In this document: positions 34,236 through 45,637 of the stretch, piece after piece
Layout of the letters: every line of letters begins with the position of its first letter
How positions within the stretch are numbered: the stretch's first letter is position 1
Assembly: GCA_026874595.1 (NCBI GenBank)
Contig: CM049322.1
Coordinates: 42,832,340 to 42,896,339, forward strand
Origin: Sipunculus nudus
Taxonomy: Eukaryota > Annelida > Sipuncula > Golfingiida > Sipunculidae
Direction: 5' to 3'
DNA: 64,000 nt
The notes under the pieces: generated by a model
What the model saw: the letters and a program-made list of their open reading frames with translations, nothing else
Told to the model about the DNA's origin: nothing
Databases searched by the model: none
Program-made: the position numbers and the translations under genes

Positions 34236-36338
34236 ATGAACAAAGCTAACTTCAACTACTCTTTGAAAAACATTCCCATCCCTAGTAATCTGTCCTATAC
34301 CAAATCCCTGATAAGTAAAGTTGAAAGCCTACTTCGGAGAATGCGATGGAAGGCATTCCATTTCGAAAACCCTGGTCAAACTTCAGATAAACAAAACTAT
34401 GGATTCAAAACCACATATTCACCCCCTCATAGCGAACACCTCAGGGCATTTGAAAGTGATATCTACGAAATGGTCCGGAACATTGAATTTCAGCACTCAC
34501 ACAATGCATTCCAGAAACAAATGGCCAATGACATCAAAACAATCAGACAATCTGACAATCTCCTAGTACAGGCAGATAAGACAACCAACCTGTACAGTAT
34601 GCCGAAAGAACACTACAATAAACTTCTTACAGAAAACATCACTAAGACATACAAAAAAGCAGACAGAAATATCTGTAAAAATATCAATACAGAAGCCAAA
34701 GAAATAGCCGGTTCCCTTAACCTAGCAGACCGCATCGAAGTCATGGCCGAGCGCAATGCTTACATTACTTTGAAAGACCACAAGGATAATTTTGAACAAA
34801 ACCCCAAGTGCAGATTGATTAATCCAGCAACATCTGAAATAGGTATCATTAGCAAAAAGCACTTGGAAAAAATTAATAGCCAACTGAGACTGAAAACCAA
34901 ACTCAACCAGTGGCAAAATACCGGACAGGTAATATCTTGGTTCAAGAAATTGAAGCTGAAACAAAAATCTAAGTTCATAAAGTTTGATATTGTTGACTTT
35001 TACCCCTCGATCACAGAAGATCTTCTCATGAAAGCCCTCAAATTTGCCAAAACCATGGTCTCCATTCCAGAGGATGTTATCAAAACCATCCTGCACAGCA
35101 GGAAAAGCTTACTGTTTAGCAACGGTAACACCTGGGTGAAAAAAAGATCACACTAGTTTTGACGTCACCATGGGCAGTTTTGATGGCGCTGAAGTATGCG
35201 AAATTGTTGGTTTATACATCCTAGATATGTTGAAAAAGGAATTTGGTGTAAATGCTCTAGGCCTGTATCGTGATGACGGTTTAGGTTGTTTCCCCAACAT
35301 GTCTGGACCCAAAGCAGACAGCACCCGTAAGAAAATGATCAAACTCTTTTCCAATGTTGGGTTAAAGATAACCATTGAAACTAACCTGACCTGCACAGAT
35401 TTCTTAGACGTAACATTTGACCTCCAAAATGACATCTTCTACCCTTACAGAAAACCGAACAATGACCCTCTCTATATCCACGCACAATCCAATCACCCCC
35501 AGCTATCATTAGGCAGATACCTATGATGATCAGTAAACGTGTTTCTGACAACTCCTGCAATAAAGAGCTATTTATGAAAGCCAAACCCATGTATGATGAA
35601 GCTTTAGCGAAAAGCGGGTTCTCAGAAAGCTTAAAATATGTTGAACCAACAGTGAAAAGCAAGAGAAACAGGAAAAGGAAAATAATATGGTTTAATCCAC
35701 CCTACAGCCGTCATGTAAAAACCAACATTGGCAGAAAATTCATGAAACTAGTTGAAAAACACTTCCCTCAACATCACAGGTACCACAGGTTATTCAACAG
35801 GAACAATTTGAAAATTAGCTACAGCTGTCTACCCAACATGTCTAACCTGATCAGCAAACATAATATGAAGGTTCTAAATTCTGACAATGCTGTGAATGCA
35901 CCCCAAAAACAATGTAACTGCCGCAAAAAAGACGAATGTCCTATGAATGGTCAATGTCAGCTGAAATGCATTGTCTATAAAGCAACAGTTAGAACAGACA
36001 ATGACGTGAAACACTACATAGGGTGTACTGAAGGTGATTTCAAGACAAGATATAATAACCACAAGCAATCCTTTCGGAACAGATCCCACGCTAAAAACAC
36101 TGAACTGTCTAAACACATTTGGTCACTAAAAGACAACAATATCAATTACAAGCTCTCCTGGGAAATATCTGCCAAGGCAGCACCTTACTTCTGTGGGACT
36201 AGGAAGTGTGATCTCTGCTTGTCTGAAAAGCTACTTATAGCTACGGCCCCCCCTGGATCATTGTTGAACTCAAGAGCTGAAATTCTCTCCAAGTGCCGCC
36301 ATCAAAACAAATTCACCCTGAAATATTTTAAAACCTAG
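34236..36338 (+). pseudogene. PLE RT-endonuclease, unit 13 (two compensating frameshifts)
   Basis: An A6 run is A7 at 35139-35145, stopping the ORF at 35156 after motif A. A C6 run is C5 at 35496-35500, which restores the original frame; the downstream open part is 35523-36338. The motif B/C segment is open in the alternative frame (35170-35526). Lys199Thr (PATSE) is shared only with unit 14. Confidence 0.92.
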
Positions 36339-36937
36339 CATTCGTACTCATATTCAGCGTGCCCCCTTAACCCCCCCCCCCCCCCACACGAGGATCCGCT
36401 GGGCGGACTGATTTGTTCAGGTGGTTGTTCTCTCACTTCTGGCTCGTGGAGTCCATTGGATGACAGGAAAGTTCTACTTTATCCTGGTCTAATGGGCTTT
36501 ACGACCTTCAGCTAGGAGACTTGCACCACTTGGTATGGGTATAGTATATTTGCCTTTTATATTGTATATTTGCCTTGTATATTGTGTATTTTCACAGTAT
36601 ATGTGTATTTTTATCATATCATATGTATACTACTGATATGTTCACCGCTTCCAAGGCCCTATTAGAAATCATTTCAATATGCTGATTGAGCATCCTGGTT
36701 ATATCTTTGTATTATATTTACTATTTACTACATTATATAACCTCTTTGCCCTGCCCTGTTATGTTCCAGTATCGCACGTGTACCCCGACCAATCCTATTG
36801 TGCACCCGAGAACAATAGGATCAGTGTCAGTCTTTCACATGCACCCCCCCCCCCGACCCGAATCGCACAAAGCATAATCTCGTAATCTCGTAAAGTCTCG
36901 GCTTTTCAAACCACGACGTTAGCTTCATTCTAACCAC

Positions 36938-36985
36938 ATTCACCTGATGATCGGGTCGCATCCCGTGAAACAGTCTGTTGTGAAT
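36938..36985 (+). ncRNA. Hammerhead ribozyme, spacer 13
   Basis: Identical motif; predicted cut 36979/36980. Confidence 0.9.
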
Positions 36986-37158
36986 TAACAGTGTTGTTTT
37001 TCTTCAGAGTTATACCGCTCTGGCCTAGCTTGTAGGCCATAGAGCACTTTACATCGGAGGGTAACACTACCTTCTACTCCAGCTCCAGCGACAGGTACGT
37101 TGTCGAGCACTCTTGTTAACCCACCCTGTCCAGAAATTCACCTTGTAACATCTACAGA

Positions 37159-39260
37159 ATGAACAAAGCTAACTTCAACTACTCTTTGAAAAACATTCCC
37201 ATCCCTAGTAATCTGTCCTATACCAAATCCCTGATAAGTAAAGTTGAAAGCCTACTTCGGAGAATGCGATGGAAGGCATTCCATTTCGAAAACCCTGGTC
37301 AAACTTCAGATAAACAAAACTATGGATTCAAAACCACATATTCACCCCCTCATAGCGAACACCTCAGGGCATTTGAAAGTGATATCTACGAAATGGTCCG
37401 GAACATTGAATTTCAGCACTCACACAATGCATTCCAGAAACAAATGGCCAATGACATCAAAACAATCAGACAATCTGACAATCTCCTAGTACAGGCAGAT
37501 AAGACAACCAACCTGTACAGTATGCCGAAAGAACACTACAATAAACTTCTTACAGAAAACATCACTAAGACATACAAAAAAGCAGACAGAAATATCTGTA
37601 AAAATATCAATACAGAAGCCAAAGAAATAGCCGGTTCCCTTAACCTAGCAGACCGCATCGAAGTCATGGCCGAGCGCAATGCTTACATTACTTTGAAAGA
37701 CCACAAGGATAATTTTGAACAAAACCCCAAGTGCAGATTGATTAATCCAGCAACATCTGAAATAGGTATCATTAGCAAAAAGCACTTGGAAAAAATTAAT
37801 AGCCAACTGAGACTGAAAACCAAACTCAACCAGTGGCAAAATACCGGACAGGTAATATCTTGGTTCAAGAAATTGAAGCTGAAACAAAAATCTAAGTTCA
37901 TAAAGTTTGATATTGTTGACTTTTACCCCTCGATCACAGAAGATCTTCTCATGAAAGCCCTCAAATTTGCCAAAACCATGGTCTCCATTCCAGAGGATGT
38001 TATCAAAACCATCCTGCACAGCAGGAAAAGCTTACTGTTTAGCAACGGTAACACCTGGGTGAAAAAAGATCACACTAGTTTTGACGTCACCATGGGCAGT
38101 TTTGATGGCGCTGAAGTATGCGAAATTGTTGGTTTATACATCCTAGATATGTTGAAAAAGGAATTTGGTGTAAATGCTCTAGGCCTGTATCGTGATGACG
38201 GTTTAGGTTGTTTCCCCAACATGTCTGGACCCAAAGCAGACAGCACCCGTAAGAAAATGATCAAACTCTTTTCCAATGTTGGGTTAAAGATAACCATTGA
38301 AACTAACCTGACCTGCACAGATTTCTTAGACGTAACATTTGACCTCAAAATGACATCTTCTACCCTTACAGAAAACCGAACAATGACCCTCTCTATATCC
38401 ACGCACAATCCAATCACCCCCCAGCTATCATTAGGCAGATACCTATGATGATCAGTAAACGTGTTTCTGACAACTCCTGCAATAAAGAGCTATTTATGAA
38501 AGCCAAACCCATGTATGATGAAGCTTTAGCGAAAAGCGGGTTCTCAGAAAGCTTAAAATATGTTGAACCAACAGTGAAAAGCAAGAGAAACAGGAAAAGG
38601 AAAATAATATGGTTTAATCCACCCTACAGCCGTCATGTAAAAACCAACATTGGCAGAAAATTCATGAAACTAGTTGAAAAACACTTCCCTCAACATCACA
38701 GGTACCACAGGTTATTCAACAGGAACAATTTGAAAATTAGCTACAGCTGTCTACCCAACATGTCTAACCTGATCAGCAAACATAATATGAAGGTTCTAAA
38801 TTCTGACAATGCTGTGAATGCACCCCAAAAACAATGTAACTGCCGTAAAAAAGACGAATGTCCTATGAATGGTCAATGTCAGCTGAAATGCATTGTCTAT
38901 AAAGCAACAGTTAGAACAGACAATGACGTGAAACACTACATAGGGTGTACTGAAGGTGATTTCAAGACAAGATATAATAACCACAAGCAATCCTTTCGGA
39001 ACAGATCCCACGCTAAAAACACTGAACTGTCTAAACACATTTGGTCACTAAAAGACAACAATATCAATTACAAGCTCTCCTGGGAAATATCTGCCAAGGC
39101 AGCACCTTACTTCTGTGGGACTAGGAAGTGTGATCTCTGCTTGTCTGAAAAGCTACTTATAGCTACGGCCCCCCCTGGATCATTGTTGAACTCAAGAGCT
39201 GAAATTCTCTCCAAGTGCCGCCATCAAAACAAATTCACCCTGAAATATTTTAAAACCTAG
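37159..39260 (+). pseudogene. PLE RT-endonuclease, unit 14 (one frameshift)
   Basis: One C is missing at about 38346 (CTCC to CTC), so the frame is lost after Leu396, just past the palm, and stops at 38448. The thumb and endonuclease remain open in the correct frame from 38445 (first ATG) to 39260. Shares Lys199Thr with unit 13. This is the last unit before the array ends. Confidence 0.92.
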
Positions 39261-39862
39261 CATTCGTACTCATATTCAGCGTGCCCCCTTAACCCCCCCC
39301 CCCCCCCCCCACACGAGGATCCGCTGGGCGGACTGATTTGTTCAGGTGGTTGTTCTCTCACTGCTGGCTCGTGGAGTCCATTGGATGACAGGAAAGTTCT
39401 ACTTTATCCTGGTCTAATGGGCTTTACGACCTTCAGCTAGGAGACTTGCACCACTTGGTATGGGTATAGTATATTTGCCTTTTATATTGTATATTTGCCT
39501 TGTATATTGTGTATTTTCACAGTATATTTGTATTTTTATCATATCATATGTATACTACTGATATGTTCACCGCTTCCAAGGCCCTATTAGAAATCATTTC
39601 AATATGCTGATTGAGCATCCTGGTTATATCTTTGTATTATATTTACTATTTACTACATTATATAACCTCTTTGCCCTGCCCTGTTATGTTCCAGTATCGC
39701 ACGTGTACCCCGACCAATCCTATTGTGCACCCGAGAACAATAGGATCAGTGTCAGTCTTTCACATGCCCCCCCCCCCCCGACCCGAATCGCACAAAGCAT
39801 AATCTCGTAATCTCGTAAAGTCTCGGCTTTTCAAACCACGACGTTAGCTTCATTCTAACCAC

Positions 39863-39910
39863 ATTCACCTGATGATCGGGTCGCATCCCGTGAAACAGTC
39901 TGTTGTGAAT
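39863..39910 (+). ncRNA. Hammerhead ribozyme, terminal spacer
   Basis: Identical motif; predicted cut 39904/39905. Only about 35 more bases of the repeat follow before it merges into a (TA)n tract, so the array ends just past its last ribozyme. Confidence 0.9.
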
Positions 39911-39939
39911 TAACAGTGTTGTTTTTCTTCAGAGTTATA

Positions 39940-41580
39940 TATATATATATATATATAAACACATATATGAGTGTGTGTTAGTGGCTCGACAATTAATCTA
40001 TTCATCGATGATTGGTCGTTTACTTTCAAATCGATTAAATCGATTGCACTTCTACATAATCGATTAAAAACGAGTATGCATGCATATGCAAATAATCTAA
40101 TCCTGTCAGATATATACGAACAGAAAGCAAAGCAAACAGCATCGGAACGGAACCTTGCGCTGCCAAAAATTACCCTACGCCAGGTAGACCTTGGATGCTT
40201 TTAGATTGGTTTCATTGCAAAAGCCGATGACCATGTCACACTATTTACCGGGGTCAATATTTGTGGTACTAGTATAAATCATATTTCATAAATACATAAA
40301 TAATAGATTAATAATCGATCATCGGTTTTCCAGTCATCACATAGCTTATAATTTTAAACCAATTCCTACCACTTGTGTGTGTCAGCCCCCCATTCTTGGA
40401 GATAAATTACCACCACGTTTAGGGACGCAATGAAGGCAGGCTAGGGACAAAGGTAGCGCGTCTTTATCTAGTTAACTTTACGCCTATATACTTTTACTGG
40501 TGTTGTACTCAATGTACATGTTGGTGCATCACATTATTTTTTTATTTTGCAGGTGATAAGAATTCAAACTGACCAAATAAACAGTATATTTTAAACATTC
40601 GTGTTACAAGACCCTATACAGCTGTCACAGAACCACCCGACATCCTTGACCGAAACATTGCTGATTTGCTGATATAGTCAAAAGTGTTGTGTAAACTCAT
40701 GGGGTAAATTACCGTGCATGAAAGATAAAAGTCTCGCAGATCCTTTTTTTCTCACCATTTGAAGAATTTGAAGGCCACAAATTGATGAAGATATTGATGG
40801 CAAGCACAGACCTCATAAAATGCATGGTAAATTAAAACGTGAGATACACCAAGATCCAGTATAATTTTGAATACATGTTAGTAAACTAGAAATATGTATA
40901 CAATAATGTATAGATAAAAATGCATACATGACAATTAAAAGAAAACTGTGAAGTAGGTCATCTGAAAACGCAGAGGACAGATTCAACGAAATTCCGAAGT
41001 AATCCGGAACCGATTTCCCGTAGTATCCCCGATGATCAGAGAGTGGGGTTGGGGCGGTGTGTGTTTGTGTGTGTGTTGGGGGGGGGGGTATGGAGTGGGA
41101 TTATCACCAGTATGAACGTTGTTACTCTTTTTATACCTATTTATTCGCATTTTTGTTTTAAGAATTGAAAAAGCACGTTTTTATACAGCTGATTTCTAGG
41201 ACGTAAATCCTACCACGCGTGACTTTTGTGATTCAATAAAGCTACACGCTCCCGTTCTGTGACAACTAACGTATACCGTTCATTCAGTTCATCCCAACAA
41301 AGGGATTGATCGAAGCAGTACGGGCTCGTTCGTATCATGCATAGCCGCTCTCCACGTCCTGCTAATCTTACCGATATGTATATCATATGTTAACGGAGAC
41401 TACTAACATAATATGAACGCACAACCTTCGTATTAACATCGTGTAAAACTCAAAGGAACAGGACGACCTTTAAATATATTTTTGTTAACTCAAAATGATT
41501 ATTAATAAAATTAAGCAATACTCTTTAGCCTTTAATGTGTTATTTTCAACCAGTTTCATCATATTCCTTCAGTTGAAGTG
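39940..41580. other. Non-coding stretch right of the array
   Basis: Begins with a (TA)n tract (to about 39957) directly abutting the PLE array. A stretch near 39980-40075 is rich in AATCGATT-type motifs. A G-run (GGGGGGGGG) lies near 41080. I see no convincing exon or RNA gene. Confidence 0.4.
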
Positions 41581-41621
41581 ATATATATTGTTACAGATGT
41601 CTGTTTAATTTTGCACAGGAG

Positions 41622-41987
41622 TGTTACGTGTTTTTTTGTTAGGATGGCATAGTTCGTTGCCAATGGAGACGTTCGAGTTGGGCTGGCTCGCGTGCGGGGT
41701 CTGAAGTGTAGAAACACAACGTTCTTTGTGTTAAATGTTTCAGGATGTGTTCCTGTAACGTGTGTAGTGTTCTTTGGAGTCGCTTTGTTCAGAGCTATCA
41801 GAAATGGAAAACCAGCGAGCACTAAGCGTGTTACCTTCTCGTCAGTCTTGGACCTTACCGATAATTGCAGTAGTGTCAGATATTTAACGGACTTATTACA
41901 GATTAAATACGGACTATCTCCAGTTTGTCTGTGGATTATTAATATCTACGTGGATTATTGTTTTAAAGGACTTGTTGAGATGTGACA
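41622..41987 (+). repeat. Possible solo LTR of a Ty3/gypsy- or BEL-type retrotransposon
   Basis: Segment of 366 bp starting TGTTAC and ending GTGACA, a near-perfect 6-bp terminal inverted repeat with the TG...CA ends typical of LTRs. One base after it comes TGGTGGAATCC (41989-41999), which begins with the TGG expected of a tRNA primer-binding site. No second LTR or internal genes are seen, and the sequence soon runs into a PLE remnant. The call rests on structure only. Confidence 0.28.
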
Positions 41988-42089
41988 GTGGTGGAATCCA
42001 GATATCAAAGATTAGGATCCGGACATTCTGGTACTATACATTCTATGTTGTAATAATGTGTAATTCTATTAATTTTGTGTATTATATAT

Positions 42090-42200
42090 ATATTATAAAC
42101 CATGCCGTTAGCTTCATTTTAACAACAGTCTCCTCAGGATCGGGTCGCATCCCGTGAAACAGTCTTTTGTGAACTTACAGTGTTGTTTTCTGCATCGTTA
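42090..42200 (+). repeat. Degenerate PLE spacer fragment with dead hammerhead
   Basis: Matches the array spacer from CCGTTAGC to GTTATA, then becomes TA/TATG repeats. The ribozyme region is 42127-42174. The core reads CTCAGGA in place of CTGATGA, and stem I no longer pairs (AGTCTC against GTGAAC), so cleavage is not expected. Stem II and GAAAC are intact. Confidence 0.8.
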
Positions 42201-42701
42201 TATATGTATGTATGTATATTTTATATCTATATATATATATATACACATATGTATGTATGTACATGTTAGGGTGTACGTTTGCTTTTGCATAAAAAAAAAC
42301 TGATACATATTATTTTATACACATGAACGAGTGTGAAATAAGACACCGCAAACCATACCTTTTCTCGATTTCGTTTTGATGGAGACAAAAAAAATACAAA
42401 ATAAGGCACGTATTTGATCATTGAACAAACCGGATAAAAAATTGCTAATGAGCGACAACTAAGAAAACAATCCTCTGAAGATTATTACCTCGTCTGAAGA
42501 TATTGTCACTGTCACTAAATTGCAAATTAAAAGACTCGTGGGTCATAGATGTGTCTTACCCATACCCGGTCATGCATTTAACCATCCGGGCCAAATAAAA
42601 GCTCCTGTGATAGACTGATGAAATGTTATGGGAGATTGTCCCATTAATGTCACTGGTTGGCTTGAAAAGGAATCAGTTGAGGTGGCAGAGACGTAGACAC
42701 G

Positions 42702-42743
<42 letters not shown>

Positions 42744-43625
42744 GCAGGGGGAAGGGGTTATTCACACAATCGTTTATCCATGTCCCTGAAAAAAAATTAC
42801 TTTAATTAAGGAAGGCCTGCGATCTTAAATTCAAAGCCAGGAGTTCGTTTGTTTAAAATCTTAGCCAAGAAGCGGTCTTTTCACAATCGGTCCACACCAT
42901 GGTTAAGAGCTCTGAATGCTAAATGAGAAGGTGGTGCCGCTCAGCCGTGTTCAATCACCCAACGAGTACGTACTTACGGGTTCCTCAGTGTCAGGACCCA
43001 TGACATGACGCTAACGGCCTTTCACTGTGTCCAAAAACGAGTAATGGAACTAGACAGATGGATATGCTTTGATTAAGAATGAGCCAAAGATACATATTAA
43101 AGAGGCGGTTATTTCCATCAAAATAGAAAGTATTTAAAAAAAATAAAAAATTCGAATTTTATTTTGCTGTTTTACTTTAATATGTCATCTTTTATACATT
43201 GAGAGAGAGAGAAAGAAAGATAGAATAGAAACAATGTACTGCGAGATGACCTCTTATTGTCTTCGCTTATTTGTTGCTATTTTTTTTCAGTGATGGTGAG
43301 CAGTGCAATATTGGTAAGGATAAGACTCCTAAACGTATAAAGGGGTTATTTTAATACAAAGAGGACAAGTAAATGCAACTACCTCAGTATTTTACAGGTG
43401 TTCAAAAGGCTTATAGTTGACTCTAAGGTGTTGAGGGTTCCGGGTTCAAACAGGTGTATAGCTTAGTTTAAGGTGTTGATGGAGGTCCCTCGTTCACACT
43501 CCACCGAAGGAGTGAAAGGGAAAACTGACATAACTTGATAGAACCCTAGAGAACCGTTGTAATGTCTTATAGAGAGATTACGAGTTGGGGATCATTCCTT
43601 GTTCCTTGATTATGAAACCTGAAAC
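42201..43625. other. Non-coding stretch with a (GA)n microsatellite
   Basis: Contains a GA dinucleotide run at about 42704-42737 and a shorter one near 43200. No gene, RNA or transposon end was recognised in the rest. Confidence 0.4.
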
Positions 43626-43886
43626 CCTGGAGGCTTATTGGTAATCCTGAAGGCTTAAGGATAACTCTAAAGACTTAAAGATAACAGGGAAGGATTACTG
43701 ATAACCCTTACGGTTTCATGATTTCCCTGAAGGGCTAACTATTCTCATGACTTGAAGGCCAAATGATAACTATTAAAGCTTATTGATAACCCCGAATCCT
43801 AAGCAATTACCCTGAAGGCTGGATTATATCCCTGAACGCTTAATGATATCCCGAAGTCCTAACGATAATCCTGAAGGCTAAATCTT
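43626..43886. repeat. Degenerate 20-bp minisatellite, about 13 copies
   Basis: Imperfect tandem repetition of a unit like CCTGAAGGCTTAATGATAAC. Unit starts can be followed every 20-21 bases (for example CCTGGAGGCTTATTGGTAAT then CCTGAAGGCTTAAGGATAAC). Copies are diverged, so the repeat is old. No ORF runs through it. Confidence 0.75.
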
Positions 43887-45114
43887 TACGTCAGTAGACA
43901 ATGCTAACAACAGGTCCTGAGTTGATCTTTATTTAATATATAAAAAGGTTTTAATATGTTATGGAGAAAACACTTTGTTTCTTGTATGTAAAACATATAA
44001 AGGTGAATTAGTCCCTTTAATAATAATGCATGACATAGGTCCGTAACACCTGAATGCTTTGACCATGTCTGCTTGGATATAAATATTGTTCCAGTGGCAT
44101 AAAAATTACAGTAAACCTAAATAAACATGAATTATCAACCCATTAAATACGGTAATCCAAAATCGTTTGGGAAAAATCCGGATTCATCTCAGAGTTCGCT
44201 TGCGAATATTTCTGCCAAAGTTATCTGAAAGCAATCCAAATATGGAGCTGAGACCACTAAACCAGTGTGAACGTTGTAAAAGCTTATGATTTAATTTCAG
44301 TGAGTTCACATTTTCAAACGACATATTCACATATCCGTTAAGTTAAAATACCATGAAACATAGCAACACATTATCTCTAGCAATACTTTGTTCTAAAATC
44401 GTTTGATTATTCTTGCACACCCACCGTAAATTAGCTTGCATCAGGGGTGATCAGTGTTGAAGCAAAACACACGCTAATTTCTCAAAGGATAATAAGATTT
44501 TAAGGCTTATATCCTCAACTTTGTCAGTGTTTCCTATTTCATATTCCTTTGCTTCCGCAGTGCTTTCGGCATCTGTATTAATGAAAATAGCCAACGTGGA
44601 CTGTGTTTACTTACAAACAGAACCATTACAACATATAAAACAGGGGTATTGGATAGTGAGTCGGTGTCGCAGGGACAGGTCTAGTATTTCGGAAAAGGGG
44701 GATCCGACCCAAGAGGACCTAATAAAAACCTAAGAAAGGTTCCCCAGGTCCAGAAAAGGGTGTATGAAACCCTTCAAAAAAGGTTATTCCAGATGAGAAA
44801 AAGGGAGGTTTGTCCGGACTCTCTGTAACCCCCGACCCCCCCGCCCCCCTCCCCCCGACCCGCTTCTGTTTCGTGAGATGTCTTAGCTGGGATACTTGCA
44901 TTGAGCCAAATAGACTCATATTGTCAAAATAATAACATATTAGTGTATTTTTTATGAATCTGAAAATAGAAAACAAATTTAACAGTCCATTCGATATTTA
45001 TCTGGTAAATGCCATCATAATGGACGAAGCATGGTGTTTCTGTAGGTCATACAAGACACACACGCTCGTTTCGGTACAAATACCCTTTATTCGACACCTG
45101 CATTCCTTTCACAA
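43887..45114. other. Non-coding stretch, nothing recognised
   Basis: AT-rich sequence with a C-rich patch around 44825-44870. Short open frames occur, none resembling a known domain and none with convincing splice context. Confidence 0.35.
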
Positions 45115-45298
45115 CAGTGAAACTTTGTTGTGTCGAACTCGCTTAAGTCGAATACCCCGATAATGTTAATCGAGTTACAAACTCGATATTCCGGACAACT
45201 CTAGATAAATTATTACCAAATAAAACCCTCTTGTGTCGAACCTCGGATGTGTCGAAGTTTTCTGAGGTTCCCTATGACTTCGACACAACGAGGTTCCA

Positions 45299-45301
<3 letters not shown>
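45115..45301. mobile_element. pogo/Tigger-like MITE
   Basis: 187 bp with terminal inverted repeats: the left end CAGTGAAACTTTGTTGTGTC matches the reverse complement of the right end (CAGTGGAACCTCGTTGTGTC) at 17 of 20 bases, and the match continues for CGAA. CAGTG termini and a TA target are typical of the pogo/Tigger branch of Tc1/mariner. The right end is followed directly by TA repeats; the left flank is AA, so that target copy has decayed or the boundary is off. No transposase is present. Confidence 0.6.
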
Positions 45302-45356
<55 letters not shown>

Positions 45357-45551
45357 TAGTGTTACAGTCCGATGTTAAGCGCTCTATGGCTTAAAGACTA
45401 AAAGTCGTTTCCCGAATACAACATTTGTTCGACACGCCCAAAGGTTTATATTTTACACATCTAACATTCAATAGTTCGATTATCAACAATATCATTCAAA
45501 GTAAGATGACATTGTTAGACACCTCGATGTTTTCCATATTGTAATTAGTGA

Positions 45552-45637
<86 letters not shown>

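Larger units (their letters stand above)
1..39939 (+). mobile_element. Tandem array of 14 Penelope-like retroelement units
   Basis: Head-to-tail repetition of a unit of about 2.92 kb. Start codons lie at 2090, 5011, 7931, 10850, 13772, 16698, 19618, 22542, 25461, 28388, 31309, 34236 and 37159, and a fourteenth unit is cut by the left window edge. A unit is a 2103-bp ORF plus a spacer of 814-826 bp. When the two poly-C tracts are removed, each complete spacer is 792 bp, so copies differ only by scattered substitutions, homopolymer length and a few 1-base indels. The right edge is inside a spacer: the repeat matches to about 39939 and then becomes a (TA)n tract. Short tandem arrangements are typical of PLEs; a 14-unit array is much longer than the usual one or two copies. 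The left end is not visible. Confidence 0.97.

Noticed and set aside
39975-40330. AATCGATT-rich block that recalls hAT-type MITE ends
   Set aside because: I could not find matching termini or an 8-bp target duplication.
41692-41985. 97-codon ORF, with an opposing ORF on the minus strand
   Set aside because: No domain recognised; it lies inside the LTR-like segment and both strands are open, as expected by chance.
42614-42640. CTGATGA-like ACTGATGAAATG sequence as another hammerhead
   Set aside because: No stem II followed by GAAA and no pairing flanks are present.
42623-42805. 60-codon ORF rich in Glu-Arg
   Set aside because: It is a translation of the (GA)n microsatellite.
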